From an uncultured Magnetospirillum sp. (GTDB taxonomy: Bacteria; Pseudomonadota; Alphaproteobacteria; Rhodospirillales; Magnetospirillaceae): a stretch of 51,428 nt of DNA. The position numbers were made by a program, and so were the translations under genes. Shown here piece after piece: positions 29,254 through 37,349 of the stretch (positions within the stretch are counted from its first letter, which is position 1; each line of letters opens with the position of its first letter). Location: assembly GCF_903853455.1 (NCBI RefSeq), contig NZ_CAINTR010000137.1:1-51428 (forward strand). Direction: 5' to 3'. The notes under the pieces are model-generated. The model was not told the origin of the DNA and did no database searches. It was given only the letters and a program-made list of their open reading frames with translations.

Positions 29254-30321
29254 ATGGCCGAGGACGACAGCGAAAAAACAGAAGACCCAACCGGTAAAAA
29301 GCTCTCCAACGCCCGCGACGAGGGCCGGGTCACCCAGTCCCAGGAGATCAAGATCTGGGCGGGACTGATGGGCGCCCTGGTAATGGTCAGCATGCTGGCG
29401 CCCATGCTGGGGCGCGACGTGGCGCAGATGCTGCTGCCCTATATCGAACATCCCCACACCATCGACATGAGCCGCGAGGCGCTGGGCCAGACCCTGTCCA
29501 ACCAGGTGATGTCGCTGATCTGGCTGCTGCTGATGCCGCTGGTGGTGCTGATGGTGTTCGGCGTGGTGGCCAACATCTCCCAGGTCGGCCTGATGTTCGT
29601 CACCAAGAACATCAGCTTCAATCTCGGCAAGCTCAGCCCCATGGGCGGGATCAAGCGCCTGTTCTCGGCCAACAACCTGGTCAACTTTCTCAAGTCGCTG
29701 TTCAAGATCGGCGTCATCGGCTTCGTCATCTTCCTGGTACTCAAGTCCAAGGTGAACGACATCCTCGGCCTGGTCGCCGTCGACATGCTCGCCATGCTCC
29801 AGTACCTGCGCAGCCAGACCATCCGCTTGATCGTCGTCGTCCTGCTGATGGTCACCGTCCTGGCGGCGGCCGACTGGTTCTATCAGCGCTGGTCGTTCAT
29901 GCAGACCATGAGAATGACCAAGCAGGAGGTGAAGGACGAGCACAAGCAGCAGGAAGGCGACCCCCTCATCAAAGGCCGCCTGCGGTCGCTGCGCCATCAG
30001 CGCGCCCGCCAACGCATGATGGCGGCAGTGCCCCGGGCGGATGTGGTGGTCACCAACCCGACCCACTTCGCGGTGGCGCTGAAATACGACATGGAGGCCA
30101 TGGCGGCGCCGGTGCTGGTGGCCAAGGGCGCCGACCTGGTCGCCTTCCGCATCCGCGAGCTGGCGGAGGAAAACGAGGTCCCCATCGTCGAGAACCCGCC
30201 GCTGGCGCGGGCCTTGTTCGCCACCGTCGAGCTGGACCAGGAAGTGCCGCCCGAGCATTACAAGGCGGTCGCCGAGGTCATCGGCTATGTCATGAAGCTG
30301 AAGGGCAAACTTGCGCGCTGA
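29254..30321 (+). CDS. flhB: Flagellar export switch protein FlhB
   Basis: 355 residues: N-terminal EKTEDPTGKKLSNARDEGRV, four membrane helices (about 30-215), then a cytoplasmic domain with the autocleavage site NPTH at residues 268-271 (VVTNPTHFAVALKY). Controls the switch from rod/hook to filament export. Ends within the cckA-like gene by an 11-base overlap (TTG start). Confidence 0.97.
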   Translation: MAEDDSEKTEDPTGKKLSNARDEGRVTQSQEIKIWAGLMGALVMVSMLAPMLGRDVAQMLLPYIEHPHTIDMSREALGQTLSNQVMSLIWLLLMPLVVLMVFGVVANISQVGLMFVTKNISFNLGKLSPMGGIKRLFSANNLVNFLKSLFKIGVIGFVIFLVLKSKVNDILGLVAVDMLAMLQYLRSQTIRLIVVVLLMVTVLAAADWFYQRWSFMQTMRMTKQEVKDEHKQQEGDPLIKGRLRSLRHQRARQRMMAAVPRADVVVTNPTHFAVALKYDMEAMAAPVLVAKGADLVAFRIRELAEENEVPIVENPPLARALFATVELDQEVPPEHYKAVAEVIGYVMKLKGKLAR

Positions 30322-32704
30322 CCCCCCCCTTCTCCGCCTGCCGGCCTGGATCGCCGCCTCCGCCCTGGTCGCGGCGGCGGTGCTGCTGACGGTCGACGTC
30401 CGGATGCTGATGCTGCCGGCGCTGGCGGCGCTGGTGGTGGCCGGTGCCGCCGGCGCCGCCGTGGTGCTGGACCGTCGCCGCCGGCCGGACGCCGCCGAGG
30501 CCGCCACCCTGGCCGGAGCGCTGGAATCCGACAGCCGCGCCGTCCTGGTGGTGGGGCGGTCGGGCGTCGAGATGTTCCGCAACCAAGCCGCGCGGCGGCT
30601 GATGGCCGAGGCCGCCGATCCGCTGGCGCTGCTCAAGCGGCGCGCCGCCGACGACGACCGCGCCCTGGCCGAGCTGGAGCGGATCGACGCCGCCGCCGCG
30701 GTGGGCGCGATGCGGCGCACCGAGGTGACCCTGGCCACCGCCGGTGGCGGCCGCGAGTGGTTCGCCCTGGAGGTGAAGCCTTGCGGCGGCGGGGTGGCCT
30801 GGCTGGCCGAGGACATCAGCCCCCGCCGCGCCATCGAGGAGACCCTGCGGCGCGAGAACGAGCTGCTGTCCGACTTCGTCGATTTCCTGCCGGTGGGCTG
30901 TTACTCCGCCGATTCCGAGGGCACGGTGCGCTACGTCAACCTCAGGCTGGCCGAATGGCTGGGCAAGAGCGGCGACGAGATCGTCGGCCACAATCTGGCC
31001 GAGGTGTTCGGCACCGTCCCCAATCCCGAGGAAGAGCGGGCCGAGCTGCGCCTGCGCGGCCGCAACGGCGACATCTTCCAGGGACTGGTCGCCCATTCGG
31101 TCTACGACGAGGGCGGCGAGATGTTCACCCGCTCGGTGGTGGTGCGCGACCTGGTGCCCGAGCAGCAGTGGGAACGTGCGCTGCGCGCCGCCGAACGCCG
31201 CTTCCGCTGGCTGTTCGACGACGCCCCCGTGGGCATCGCCCTGGTGGACCTGGACGGCACCATCGGCAGCTGCAACCTGGCGCTGCAAGCCATGCTGGGC
31301 ATCGACCGCGACGACATGGTCGGCCGCGCCGTCACCGACATCATCGCCGACGACAGCCGGGCGGGGGCCGCCGAGCAGTTGGGCAAGGTCCTGGCCGGCT
31401 CCCTGCCGGGCACGCACCAGGAGGTGCGCCTCAAGGGCCGCCGCGACCTCATCGCCCAGTTGTTCGTCAGCCCGTCCCACGAGGACGGCGACATTTCCGG
31501 TCTGGTCATCCACTTCATCGACGCCACCGAGCAGCGCAACCTGGAAATCCAGTTCGCCCAGAGCCAGAAGATGCAGGCCATGGGCCAGTTGGCCGGTGGC
31601 GTCGCCCACGACTTCAACAACCTGCTCACCGCCATGATCGGCTTTTGCGACCTGCTGCTGCAACGCCACGGCGCCGGCGACCCCAGCTTCGCCGACATCA
31701 TGCAGGTCAAGCAGAACGCCAACCGCGCCGCCTCGCTGGTGCGCCAGTTGCTGGCCTTCTCGCGCCGCCAGGCCTTGCAGCCGCGCCTGCTCAACGTCAC
31801 CGACGCCCTGGCCGACCTGTCCAACCTGCTGCGCCGCCTGCTGGGCGAGACCATCGAGCTGCGCATGATCCACGGCCGCGCCCTGGGGCTGGTCCGCGTC
31901 GACCCCGGCCAGTTCGACCAGGTCATCATCAATCTCGCCGTCAACGCCCGCGACGCCATGCCGGGCGGCGGCGCGCTGACCATCCGTACCAACGCGGTGA
32001 CGGTGGACCAGCCGGTGCAGCGCGGCCCCGAGCTGATGCCGGCCGGCGAATACGTGCTGATCGAGGTGTCCGACACCGGCACCGGCATCGGCAAGGAAAA
32101 CATCGCCCGCATCTTCGAGCCGTTCTTCTCCACCAAGGAGGTGGGGGCCGGCACCGGCCTCGGCCTGTCCACCGTCTACGGCATCGTGCGCCAGACCGAT
32201 GGTTTCATCGTGGTGGAAAGCGAGCCGGGCCAGGGCGCCACCTTCTCCATCCACCTGCCGCGCATCGACGCCGAACCCGCCGACGAGCCCAAGCGGCCGG
32301 CGCTCCAGGCCGAAGCCGCCGACGGCGACCTGACCGGCAGCGGCACCATCTTGCTGGTGGAGGACGAGGACGCGGTGCGGCTGTTCGGCGCCCGGGCGCT
32401 GCGCAACAAGGGCTACACCGTGATCGAGGCCCGCTCCGGCGAGCAGGCGGTCGAGGTGCTGCACAACGAGGAGGCCATCGACGTCCTGATCTCCGACGTG
32501 GTCATGCCCGGCATGGACGGCGTCACCCTGGCCCGCTTCGTCCGCATGGAACGCCCGTCCATCAGGGTGATCCTGATCTCCGGCTATTCCGAGGACGTCG
32601 CCCGCAACGGCATCGACCCCGACGAAGGCATCCACTTCCTGCCCAAGCCGTTCTCCCTCAAGCAACTGGCTGGCGCGGTCAAACAGGTGATGCGCGGCGA
32701 GTGA
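30311..32704 (+). CDS. cckA: CckA-like hybrid histidine kinase
   Basis: 797 residues: two N-terminal membrane helices (about 12-55), two or three PAS domains (to about residue 425), a HisKA domain with phospho-acceptor His433 (VAHDFNNLLTAMIGF), an HATPase domain (NLAVNARDAMPGGG, DTGTGIG, GTGLGLSTVYGIV) and a C-terminal receiver with Asp729 (SDVVMPGMDG). This is the layout of CckA, which feeds the ChpT-CtrA relay. The TTG start overlaps flhB by 11 bases, so it is part of the flagellar operon under the CtrA boxes. Confidence 0.9.
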   Translation: MRADPPLLRLPAWIAASALVAAAVLLTVDVRMLMLPALAALVVAGAAGAAVVLDRRRRPDAAEAATLAGALESDSRAVLVVGRSGVEMFRNQAARRLMAEAADPLALLKRRAADDDRALAELERIDAAAAVGAMRRTEVTLATAGGGREWFALEVKPCGGGVAWLAEDISPRRAIEETLRRENELLSDFVDFLPVGCYSADSEGTVRYVNLRLAEWLGKSGDEIVGHNLAEVFGTVPNPEEERAELRLRGRNGDIFQGLVAHSVYDEGGEMFTRSVVVRDLVPEQQWERALRAAERRFRWLFDDAPVGIALVDLDGTIGSCNLALQAMLGIDRDDMVGRAVTDIIADDSRAGAAEQLGKVLAGSLPGTHQEVRLKGRRDLIAQLFVSPSHEDGDISGLVIHFIDATEQRNLEIQFAQSQKMQAMGQLAGGVAHDFNNLLTAMIGFCDLLLQRHGAGDPSFADIMQVKQNANRAASLVRQLLAFSRRQALQPRLLNVTDALADLSNLLRRLLGETIELRMIHGRALGLVRVDPGQFDQVIINLAVNARDAMPGGGALTIRTNAVTVDQPVQRGPELMPAGEYVLIEVSDTGTGIGKENIARIFEPFFSTKEVGAGTGLGLSTVYGIVRQTDGFIVVESEPGQGATFSIHLPRIDAEPADEPKRPALQAEAADGDLTGSGTILLVEDEDAVRLFGARALRNKGYTVIEARSGEQAVEVLHNEEAIDVLISDVVMPGMDGVTLARFVRMERPSIRVILISGYSEDVARNGIDPDEGIHFLPKPFSLKQLAGAVKQVMRGE

Positions 32705-32706
32705 CG

Positions 32707-33882
32707 TCAGGCGATCACGCCCTCGCTTCGCGGCTTCCAGGCCATCAGCGCCAGAACGACCACCGTCGCCTCGACCGCCAGCACCAAGGCGACACAGCCG
32801 GGCCACCCGAATCGGCTCCAGATTGCGGCCGGCAGCACCCCGCCGGCGCTGCCGCCGATGTAGTAGCAGCTGACGTAAAGGCCGACCGCCATGGCCCGAC
32901 CGCCCCGCACCAATTGGCCGACATGGCCAAGGGCGATGGGCTGCGACATCAGCTGGCCGAAGCAAAACAGGCAAAGCCCCAGCAAGATCATGGGCAGGTT
33001 TCCGGCCAGGGTGCACAGCAGCCCGGTACAGGTCACCGTCGTCGCGCCGGCGATCACCGCCCGCCGGCTGAAGCGACGCAGCAAGGGAACGCCCAATGCC
33101 GCCGCCGGGATCCCCAGCAGGCTAACGATGAAGATGTTGCCCAGCGCCACCGGACCGAAATGGAACGGCTCCGCCGCCAGGAGGAAGTTCATATAGGTGA
33201 ACACCGCCACCATGCAGAACAGCAGGCAAAAGCCGATGGCGCAGGTGGCCATCAAGGCGGAGTTGTGCAAATGCCCGAGCAAGGCCCCTCCTCCGCCCGG
33301 CAGGAATGCCGGCCGAACAGAGGGCGTATGGTCGCGTGGCAACCACAAGACGATGGCGACGGCTCCCGCCAGATTGAACGCCGCCAGCACGGGAAAGGAC
33401 AGCCGCCACCCCACCGCCGCCGCGACCAGGGCGGTGACGTAGCGGCCGCAGAAGCCGCCGGCCACCATGCCGGCCATGTGCAATCCGATCATCTTGGTCG
33501 CATCGGAAGACGGCCACTCCTCGCCGATATGAGCGGTGGTGACCGAGAATACCGCCGGCAGGAACAGTCCCTGGGCGAATCGCCATAGGATCAGTTGGCC
33601 GATATCGCCCGCGAACGCCGCCAGCGCTGTGGGGACGGACATCAGGAAAGCCCCCGCGACAATGACCCGCTTGCGGCCCAACCGGTCGGCCAGATGGCCG
33701 ACCAGCGGCGCCACCAGGGCCACCGCCAAGGTCGTCGCGGAAATGGTCGCCGCCGCCAAGGCCTCGCCGATTCCGAATTCCGCCCTGATGGTCGGCAACA
33801 GAGCCTGCGTCGAATAAAGGTCGAGGAAGCTGCAGAATCCGGCGGCGGCAACGGCGACTCGGCGGAGATCAAGGGCTGGCAT
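32707..33882 (-). CDS. MFS transporter, YnfM-like exporter
   Basis: 391 residues with twelve predicted helices and the MFS loop motif GHLADRLGRKRVIVAGAF between helices 2 and 3. The N-terminus (FLDLYSTQALLPTIRAEFGI) matches the YnfM/drug-proton antiporter family. The substrate is unknown. It is divergent from a LysR gene with a 95-base space that holds the likely operator, so the pair is probably a regulated exporter. Confidence 0.9.
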   Translation of the reverse strand: MPALDLRRVAVAAAGFCSFLDLYSTQALLPTIRAEFGIGEALAAATISATTLAVALVAPLVGHLADRLGRKRVIVAGAFLMSVPTALAAFAGDIGQLILWRFAQGLFLPAVFSVTTAHIGEEWPSSDATKMIGLHMAGMVAGGFCGRYVTALVAAAVGWRLSFPVLAAFNLAGAVAIVLWLPRDHTPSVRPAFLPGGGGALLGHLHNSALMATCAIGFCLLFCMVAVFTYMNFLLAAEPFHFGPVALGNIFIVSLLGIPAAALGVPLLRRFSRRAVIAGATTVTCTGLLCTLAGNLPMILLGLCLFCFGQLMSQPIALGHVGQLVRGGRAMAVGLYVSCYYIGGSAGGVLPAAIWSRFGWPGCVALVLAVEATVVVLALMAWKPRSEGVIA

Positions 33883-33958
33883 GAATGACTCTCTCCTTCG
33901 CCGTCAAGTGTGCGCGACACGCCTGTTATCAATCCAATATATTTTTTGCGCTCTACTT

Positions 33959-33973
33959 ATATGCTATGCATAT
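33959..33973. promoter_or_regulatory. Inverted repeat, likely LysR operator
   Basis: A perfect palindrome ATATGC-TAT-GCATAT lies five bases before the LysR start chosen here. LysR regulators bind partly symmetric T-N11-A sites between divergent genes, so this is a candidate operator for autoregulation and MFS control. Confidence 0.5.
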
Positions 33974-33977
33974 CAAT

Positions 33978-34862
33978 ATGCTTGAGCTCAGGCACTACCG
34001 CTCCTTCATCGCCGTGGCCGAGGAACTGCATTTCGGGCGCGCCGCCCAGCGGCTGCACATGGCGCAGCCGCCGCTCAGCCAACAGATTCAAGCCATGGAG
34101 CGCCTGCTGGGCGGCGCCCTGTTCAACCGCACCCGCCGCAAGGTCGAGTTGACCGAGACCGGCCGCCTGTTGCTGGAGGAGGCCCGTAAGGTGCTGGCCC
34201 AGGCGGACAAGGCGGAACAACTGACCTTGCGTGCCGTGCGCGGCGAGGCCGGACGGTTGGAGATCGGCTTTACCGGTTCTCTTCCCTTCAATACCGTCAT
34301 GCCGACCTTGATCCGGCGGTTTCGGCGTGCCTGGCCCGACATCCAGTTGACCCTGGTCGAGATGCCCACCGCCCGTCAGGCGGAAGCGCTTCTGGATGGA
34401 CGCATCGATATCGGCTTCCTGCGCCCGTCCGTCGCCGTCGCCATCCCCGGCCTGGACATGCGACTGGTGGAGCGGGAGCGCCTCACATTCGTCTGCAACG
34501 CCGAGCATCCCCTTGCGGCATGCCCCAGCCTGTCGGTCGCCGACTTGGCGAAGGAGGAATTCATTTTTCTTCCCCGCCACATCGGCACCGGCCTGTACGA
34601 CAAAGTGATGGGCCTCGCCCATGCCGCCGGCTTTGTCCCGACCATCGCGGTGGAAGCACACCAGATGTCGACCATCGTCAGCATGGCCGCCATCGGGCTT
34701 GGCGTTTCGATTGTCCCGGATGCCATGCGACGGGTCCAAGTGGATGGTGTCGCCTTCCGCCCTCTCGTGGACGCAGGCGCCTTCATCGATCTGTTCGTGG
34801 CGGCCAGAAGCGCCAACACCGCACCGGTGGTCGCCAATTTCATGGCCATGCCACCGGACTGA
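33978..34862 (+). CDS. LysR-family transcriptional regulator
   Basis: 294 residues from MLELRHYRSF (33978), the usual LysR start; an ATG four codons upstream (33966) is possible but falls inside the palindrome. N-terminal helix-turn-helix is typical (ELHFGRAAQRLHMAQPPLSQQIQAMERLLGGALFNRTRRKVELTETG), followed by a two-lobe effector domain. It probably senses a ligand of the adjacent exporter. Confidence 0.93.
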   Translation: MLELRHYRSFIAVAEELHFGRAAQRLHMAQPPLSQQIQAMERLLGGALFNRTRRKVELTETGRLLLEEARKVLAQADKAEQLTLRAVRGEAGRLEIGFTGSLPFNTVMPTLIRRFRRAWPDIQLTLVEMPTARQAEALLDGRIDIGFLRPSVAVAIPGLDMRLVERERLTFVCNAEHPLAACPSLSVADLAKEEFIFLPRHIGTGLYDKVMGLAHAAGFVPTIAVEAHQMSTIVSMAAIGLGVSIVPDAMRRVQVDGVAFRPLVDAGAFIDLFVAARSANTAPVVANFMAMPPD

Positions 34863-34942
34863 TCAGAGCTGGCCCGGTCGGTTTGGACAGAATGGCGGCT
34901 TGGTTAACCTCGTCTGGTAGCTATGTGGCACCTGGAATCAAA

Positions 34943-34977
34943 AAGGCCGTCGCTCTTTCGAGCGACGGCCTTGTTTT
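34943..34977. terminator. Bidirectional rho-independent terminator
   Basis: A 12-base-pair perfect stem (34943-34954 with 34961-34972) flanked by A-rich sequence on the left (AAAAA) and T-rich on the right (GTTTTT). It would end the LysR transcript on the plus strand, and possibly minus-strand transcripts from the right. Confidence 0.9.
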
Positions 34978-35178
34978 TGCTTGGGAATTTGGTTGCGGTG
35001 GCTCGATGCCAACTTTGGAGAACAAGGGTACCGAGGCTTACTTATTCCTTGCAAACCAATATGTTAGCCCCATTAAATCAGGCCGCACCACCAAACCGCA
35101 AGGCACCTTCAACGCAGGCAGTACCAATCAGATTGGCATATGGAGACGCCAGAGCCACGTCGTCACTGAGGTAGCCCA
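34978..35178. other. Stretch without a convincing gene, AT-richer than neighbours
   Basis: The 316-base space between lysR and the toxin gene holds the terminator above and otherwise no clear gene. A 33-codon minus-strand frame (35179 to 35078, MGYLSDDVALASPYANLIGT...) overlaps the toxin stop as TGATG and is probably too short to trust. Base composition is less GC-rich than around it, suggesting acquired DNA. Confidence 0.5.
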
Positions 35179-35478
35179 TCAGTGTTCATCTCGAAAGACA
35201 GACGGCACATCCCGTGCCCCATGCAGAACACGGACAACCTCGATCCCCTTCGCCGCGATACGATAGAATACGAGGTGGTTTCCAACCGGGAAGCTCAACA
35301 TCCCATCCAGGATATTGCCGCGATCCCGGCCGATATGGGGATGCTCGGCAAGGAGAATGCAGGTCTTATCGATAAGCCTTAGAAGCTCGTTGGCAGCCGC
35401 GACATTATGCGAAGCCACATGATGCCAAAGGTCGATCAAGTCCTGTTCGGCGAGGAGCGAGTGAACAACCCTACGCAT
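35179..35478 (-). CDS. RelE/ParE-superfamily toxin
   Basis: 99 residues with the ParE/RelE fold pattern: MRRVVHSLLAEQDLIDLWHHVASHN, AANELLRLIDKTCILLAEHPHIGRDR and LVFYRIAAKGIEVVRVLHGARD. It overlaps the antitoxin by eight bases. Target (gyrase or mRNA) cannot be told from sequence. Confidence 0.88.
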   Translation of the reverse strand: MRRVVHSLLAEQDLIDLWHHVASHNVAAANELLRLIDKTCILLAEHPHIGRDRGNILDGMLSFPVGNHLVFYRIAAKGIEVVRVLHGARDVPSVFRDEH

Positions 35479-35710
35479 TGAGGCGGTTCAACAACCCTTC
35501 GATGTCGAGCGGCTTGGCCGTACCGGCGTCAAGCTGATCGACACCGGCCTGAAGCTCCGTCCGCAGCAATTGCAGCTTGGCGGCGTCCTCGGCGGACAAA
35601 CGACGGGCCTCGACCACGTACACATCGTCAACGGCACCTTCCCCCAACTGAGCAGCGAGGCTCCGAGGAAGCTCATTAGCCTTCATGGTGTCCCTGGCAA
35701 TCGTCGGCAT
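35471..35710 (-). CDS. Antitoxin of the ParE-like pair
   Basis: 79 residues from MPTIARDTMKANELP; a TTG start four codons upstream is the alternative. Sequence has a short N-terminal DNA-binding-like part and a helical toxin-binding part (EDAAKLQLLRTELQAGVDQLDAG). The toxin overlaps its end. Confidence 0.75.
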   Translation of the reverse strand: MPTIARDTMKANELPRSLAAQLGEGAVDDVYVVEARRLSAEDAAKLQLLRTELQAGVDQLDAGTAKPLDIEGLLNRLNA

Positions 35711-35841
35711 GGCCCTGCTCAATGGCTAAATATTTGATTGATCCTACACCCGTCAGGTCGAATTTCGGAAGCCCCTCCCAGCCATTCAACAGACAATCTC
35801 AATCGCACGGAAGATTTTTCGGCAACAGACCTTGGGGATAC

Positions 35842-36156
35842 CTACCTCCCCGCCCCTACCCCATCGGCCACCAGATGCAGTCGGGCCAGGGCCGAGTCCA
35901 GTTCGGCGGCGATCTTGGCCCGCTGATCAGCGGCCTTGGTCTCCTTGAGACGACGCAGCGCGCTTTCGACCTCGGTCACTTCACCGATGCCCCGGCTGTC
36001 CTGCCGGGTCGCCAATTGCAGCTTCACCGATTCCAACTCGGCCGCCTTGGAGGATTCGTAGGCCTTGTCGATGGGGGCAGGCTGAGCCAGCGCCACTGAC
36101 ATGGACGCCATCATAGCCACGGCAAACATGGCCACCAGTATCTGTCGGACTTCCAT
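35842..36156 (-). CDS. Small exported protein, function unknown
   Basis: 104 residues from MEVRQILV with a signal peptide (AVAMMASMSVALAQPA) and a mostly helical mature part (KAYESSKAAELESVKLQLATRQD...EVESALRRLKETKAADQ). Earlier starts at 36171 or 36219 add an acidic leader and would overlap the HlyD-like gene. It lies downstream of that gene and may work with it. No family recognised. Confidence 0.6.
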   Translation of the reverse strand: MEVRQILVAMFAVAMMASMSVALAQPAPIDKAYESSKAAELESVKLQLATRQDSRGIGEVTEVESALRRLKETKAADQRAKIAAELDSALARLHLVADGVGAGR

Positions 36157-36206
36157 GTCATCATCCTCCATCAATTCGACCGTATCGGTCTTTGCACCAT
36201 CCAACG

Positions 36207-37349
36207 TCATGCACCCCATTCGCGGACCAGAACCACGAGGGCGGAGCGGACGGCACGACCGACTAGGCTCTGACCCTGCCCACTGATGATAGCATGTCCG
36301 ATCAACTTGATGTCGGATGCCGTGCCATTGAGACGGATGGTAACGCGGAAGAACCCGCCCTGCGGCACCAGGGTCTGACCCGCCGCGCGCACCGGGATAT
36401 CGCCACCATGCAGCGAGGCCAAGGCCGGATCAGTCAGCACCTTGACCGGATTACGGTCGATGGCCAGCACCGTACCAGTCATTACGGCATGGTCGAGGCC
36501 GTGGGGGATGAAACGGGCATCGTCGCCCGGCTTGATCCTGTCGAGATCGTCCTCGGCCACATAGGCGGTGGCGATGGCTGGACCATCGGCGCGGATCAAG
36601 CCCAGTTGCTGCTTGGGTGACAGCCAGGCGCCGGGCTTCAGATCGGGCAATGGGTCGAGGAAGAGACCGGAATGGGGTGCGGCGATGGTCAGACGCTCGG
36701 CCTCGGCGTCCAGGGCCGCCTTCTCGGAGCCGAGCCTCGACAGTTCCTCGGTCAGGGCCGACAGGCGTTCGCGGCCGAAGGGGTCGAGCTTAACCGCCTC
36801 CAGCTCGGCAGCCTTACCTTCCAGACGGGCGGCGGTGATGGCTCGCCTAGCATCGATGTCTGGAGCGACGAAGGAAAGCAGCTTGGCTCCCGCCGCCACA
36901 TGCTGGCCGCGCTCGACCAGCACCGTTTCCAACCGAGCCGGGGCGGGCAGGAACAGCGGCGCGTTGATCTCGGCGGAGACCGAGGTCGGGGCTTCAACAC
37001 GGGTGCGCCAGGGAATGATCGCCACCAGCAGCAGGAGGCCGACGCCCAGAAGGGGGCGCTTCCAGCGGGTGCCTTTGAGAATGTCCCCCTTCCGCTTGCC
37101 CCACTCCATCACCTCACGGGCAATGGGCAGCGTCACGAACCAGCCCATCTCGACGGCGAACAGCAACACGCCCACCGCCTTGATGAAGAAGTGGTAGACC
37201 AGAGCGGCGATGCCGAGGAACAGCACCAGGCGGTAGATCCACACCGCGAAGGCGAAGGCGACCATGGCATGACGGCGGCCGGCATCCATGGCTTCCGGCG
37301 CTGGTTCACCCAGATCGAACAGCACCTCGCGCAACCACCAGCGACCCAT
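36207..37349 (-). CDS. HlyD-like half of an M50-HlyD membrane protein, N-terminally truncated
   Basis: 380 residues. The N-terminal 110 have several transmembrane helices (LFLGIAALVYHFFIKAVGVLLFAVEMGWF and LLGVGLLLLVAIIPW) as in the C-terminal membrane part of site-2 protease-like M50 proteins, but the HExxH zinc motif is absent. After this comes an HlyD-type periplasmic adaptor (VSAEINAPLFLPAPARLETVLVERGQHVAAGAKLLSF, a coiled-coil pair, then a beta-barrel). Full-length relatives are about 700 residues. The gene starts inside the 3' end of the adhesin-like frame, so a deletion has probably removed its first half. Confidence 0.7.
   Translation of the reverse strand: MGRWWLREVLFDLGEPAPEAMDAGRRHAMVAFAFAVWIYRLVLFLGIAALVYHFFIKAVGVLLFAVEMGWFVTLPIAREVMEWGKRKGDILKGTRWKRPLLGVGLLLLVAIIPWRTRVEAPTSVSAEINAPLFLPAPARLETVLVERGQHVAAGAKLLSFVAPDIDARRAITAARLEGKAAELEAVKLDPFGRERLSALTEELSRLGSEKAALDAEAERLTIAAPHSGLFLDPLPDLKPGAWLSPKQQLGLIRADGPAIATAYVAEDDLDRIKPGDDARFIPHGLDHAVMTGTVLAIDRNPVKVLTDPALASLHGGDIPVRAAGQTLVPQGGFFRVTIRLNGTASDIKLIGHAIISGQGQSLVGRAVRSALVVLVREWGA

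Noticed and set aside
30757-33588. Long plus-strand frame across the cckA-like and MFS genes
   Set aside because: Arg/Pro/Gly-rich frame shadow crossing two recognised genes; no domains.
34862-34942. tRNA-like sequence after lysR
   Set aside because: No cloverleaf or T-loop could be drawn; only a terminator is convincing.
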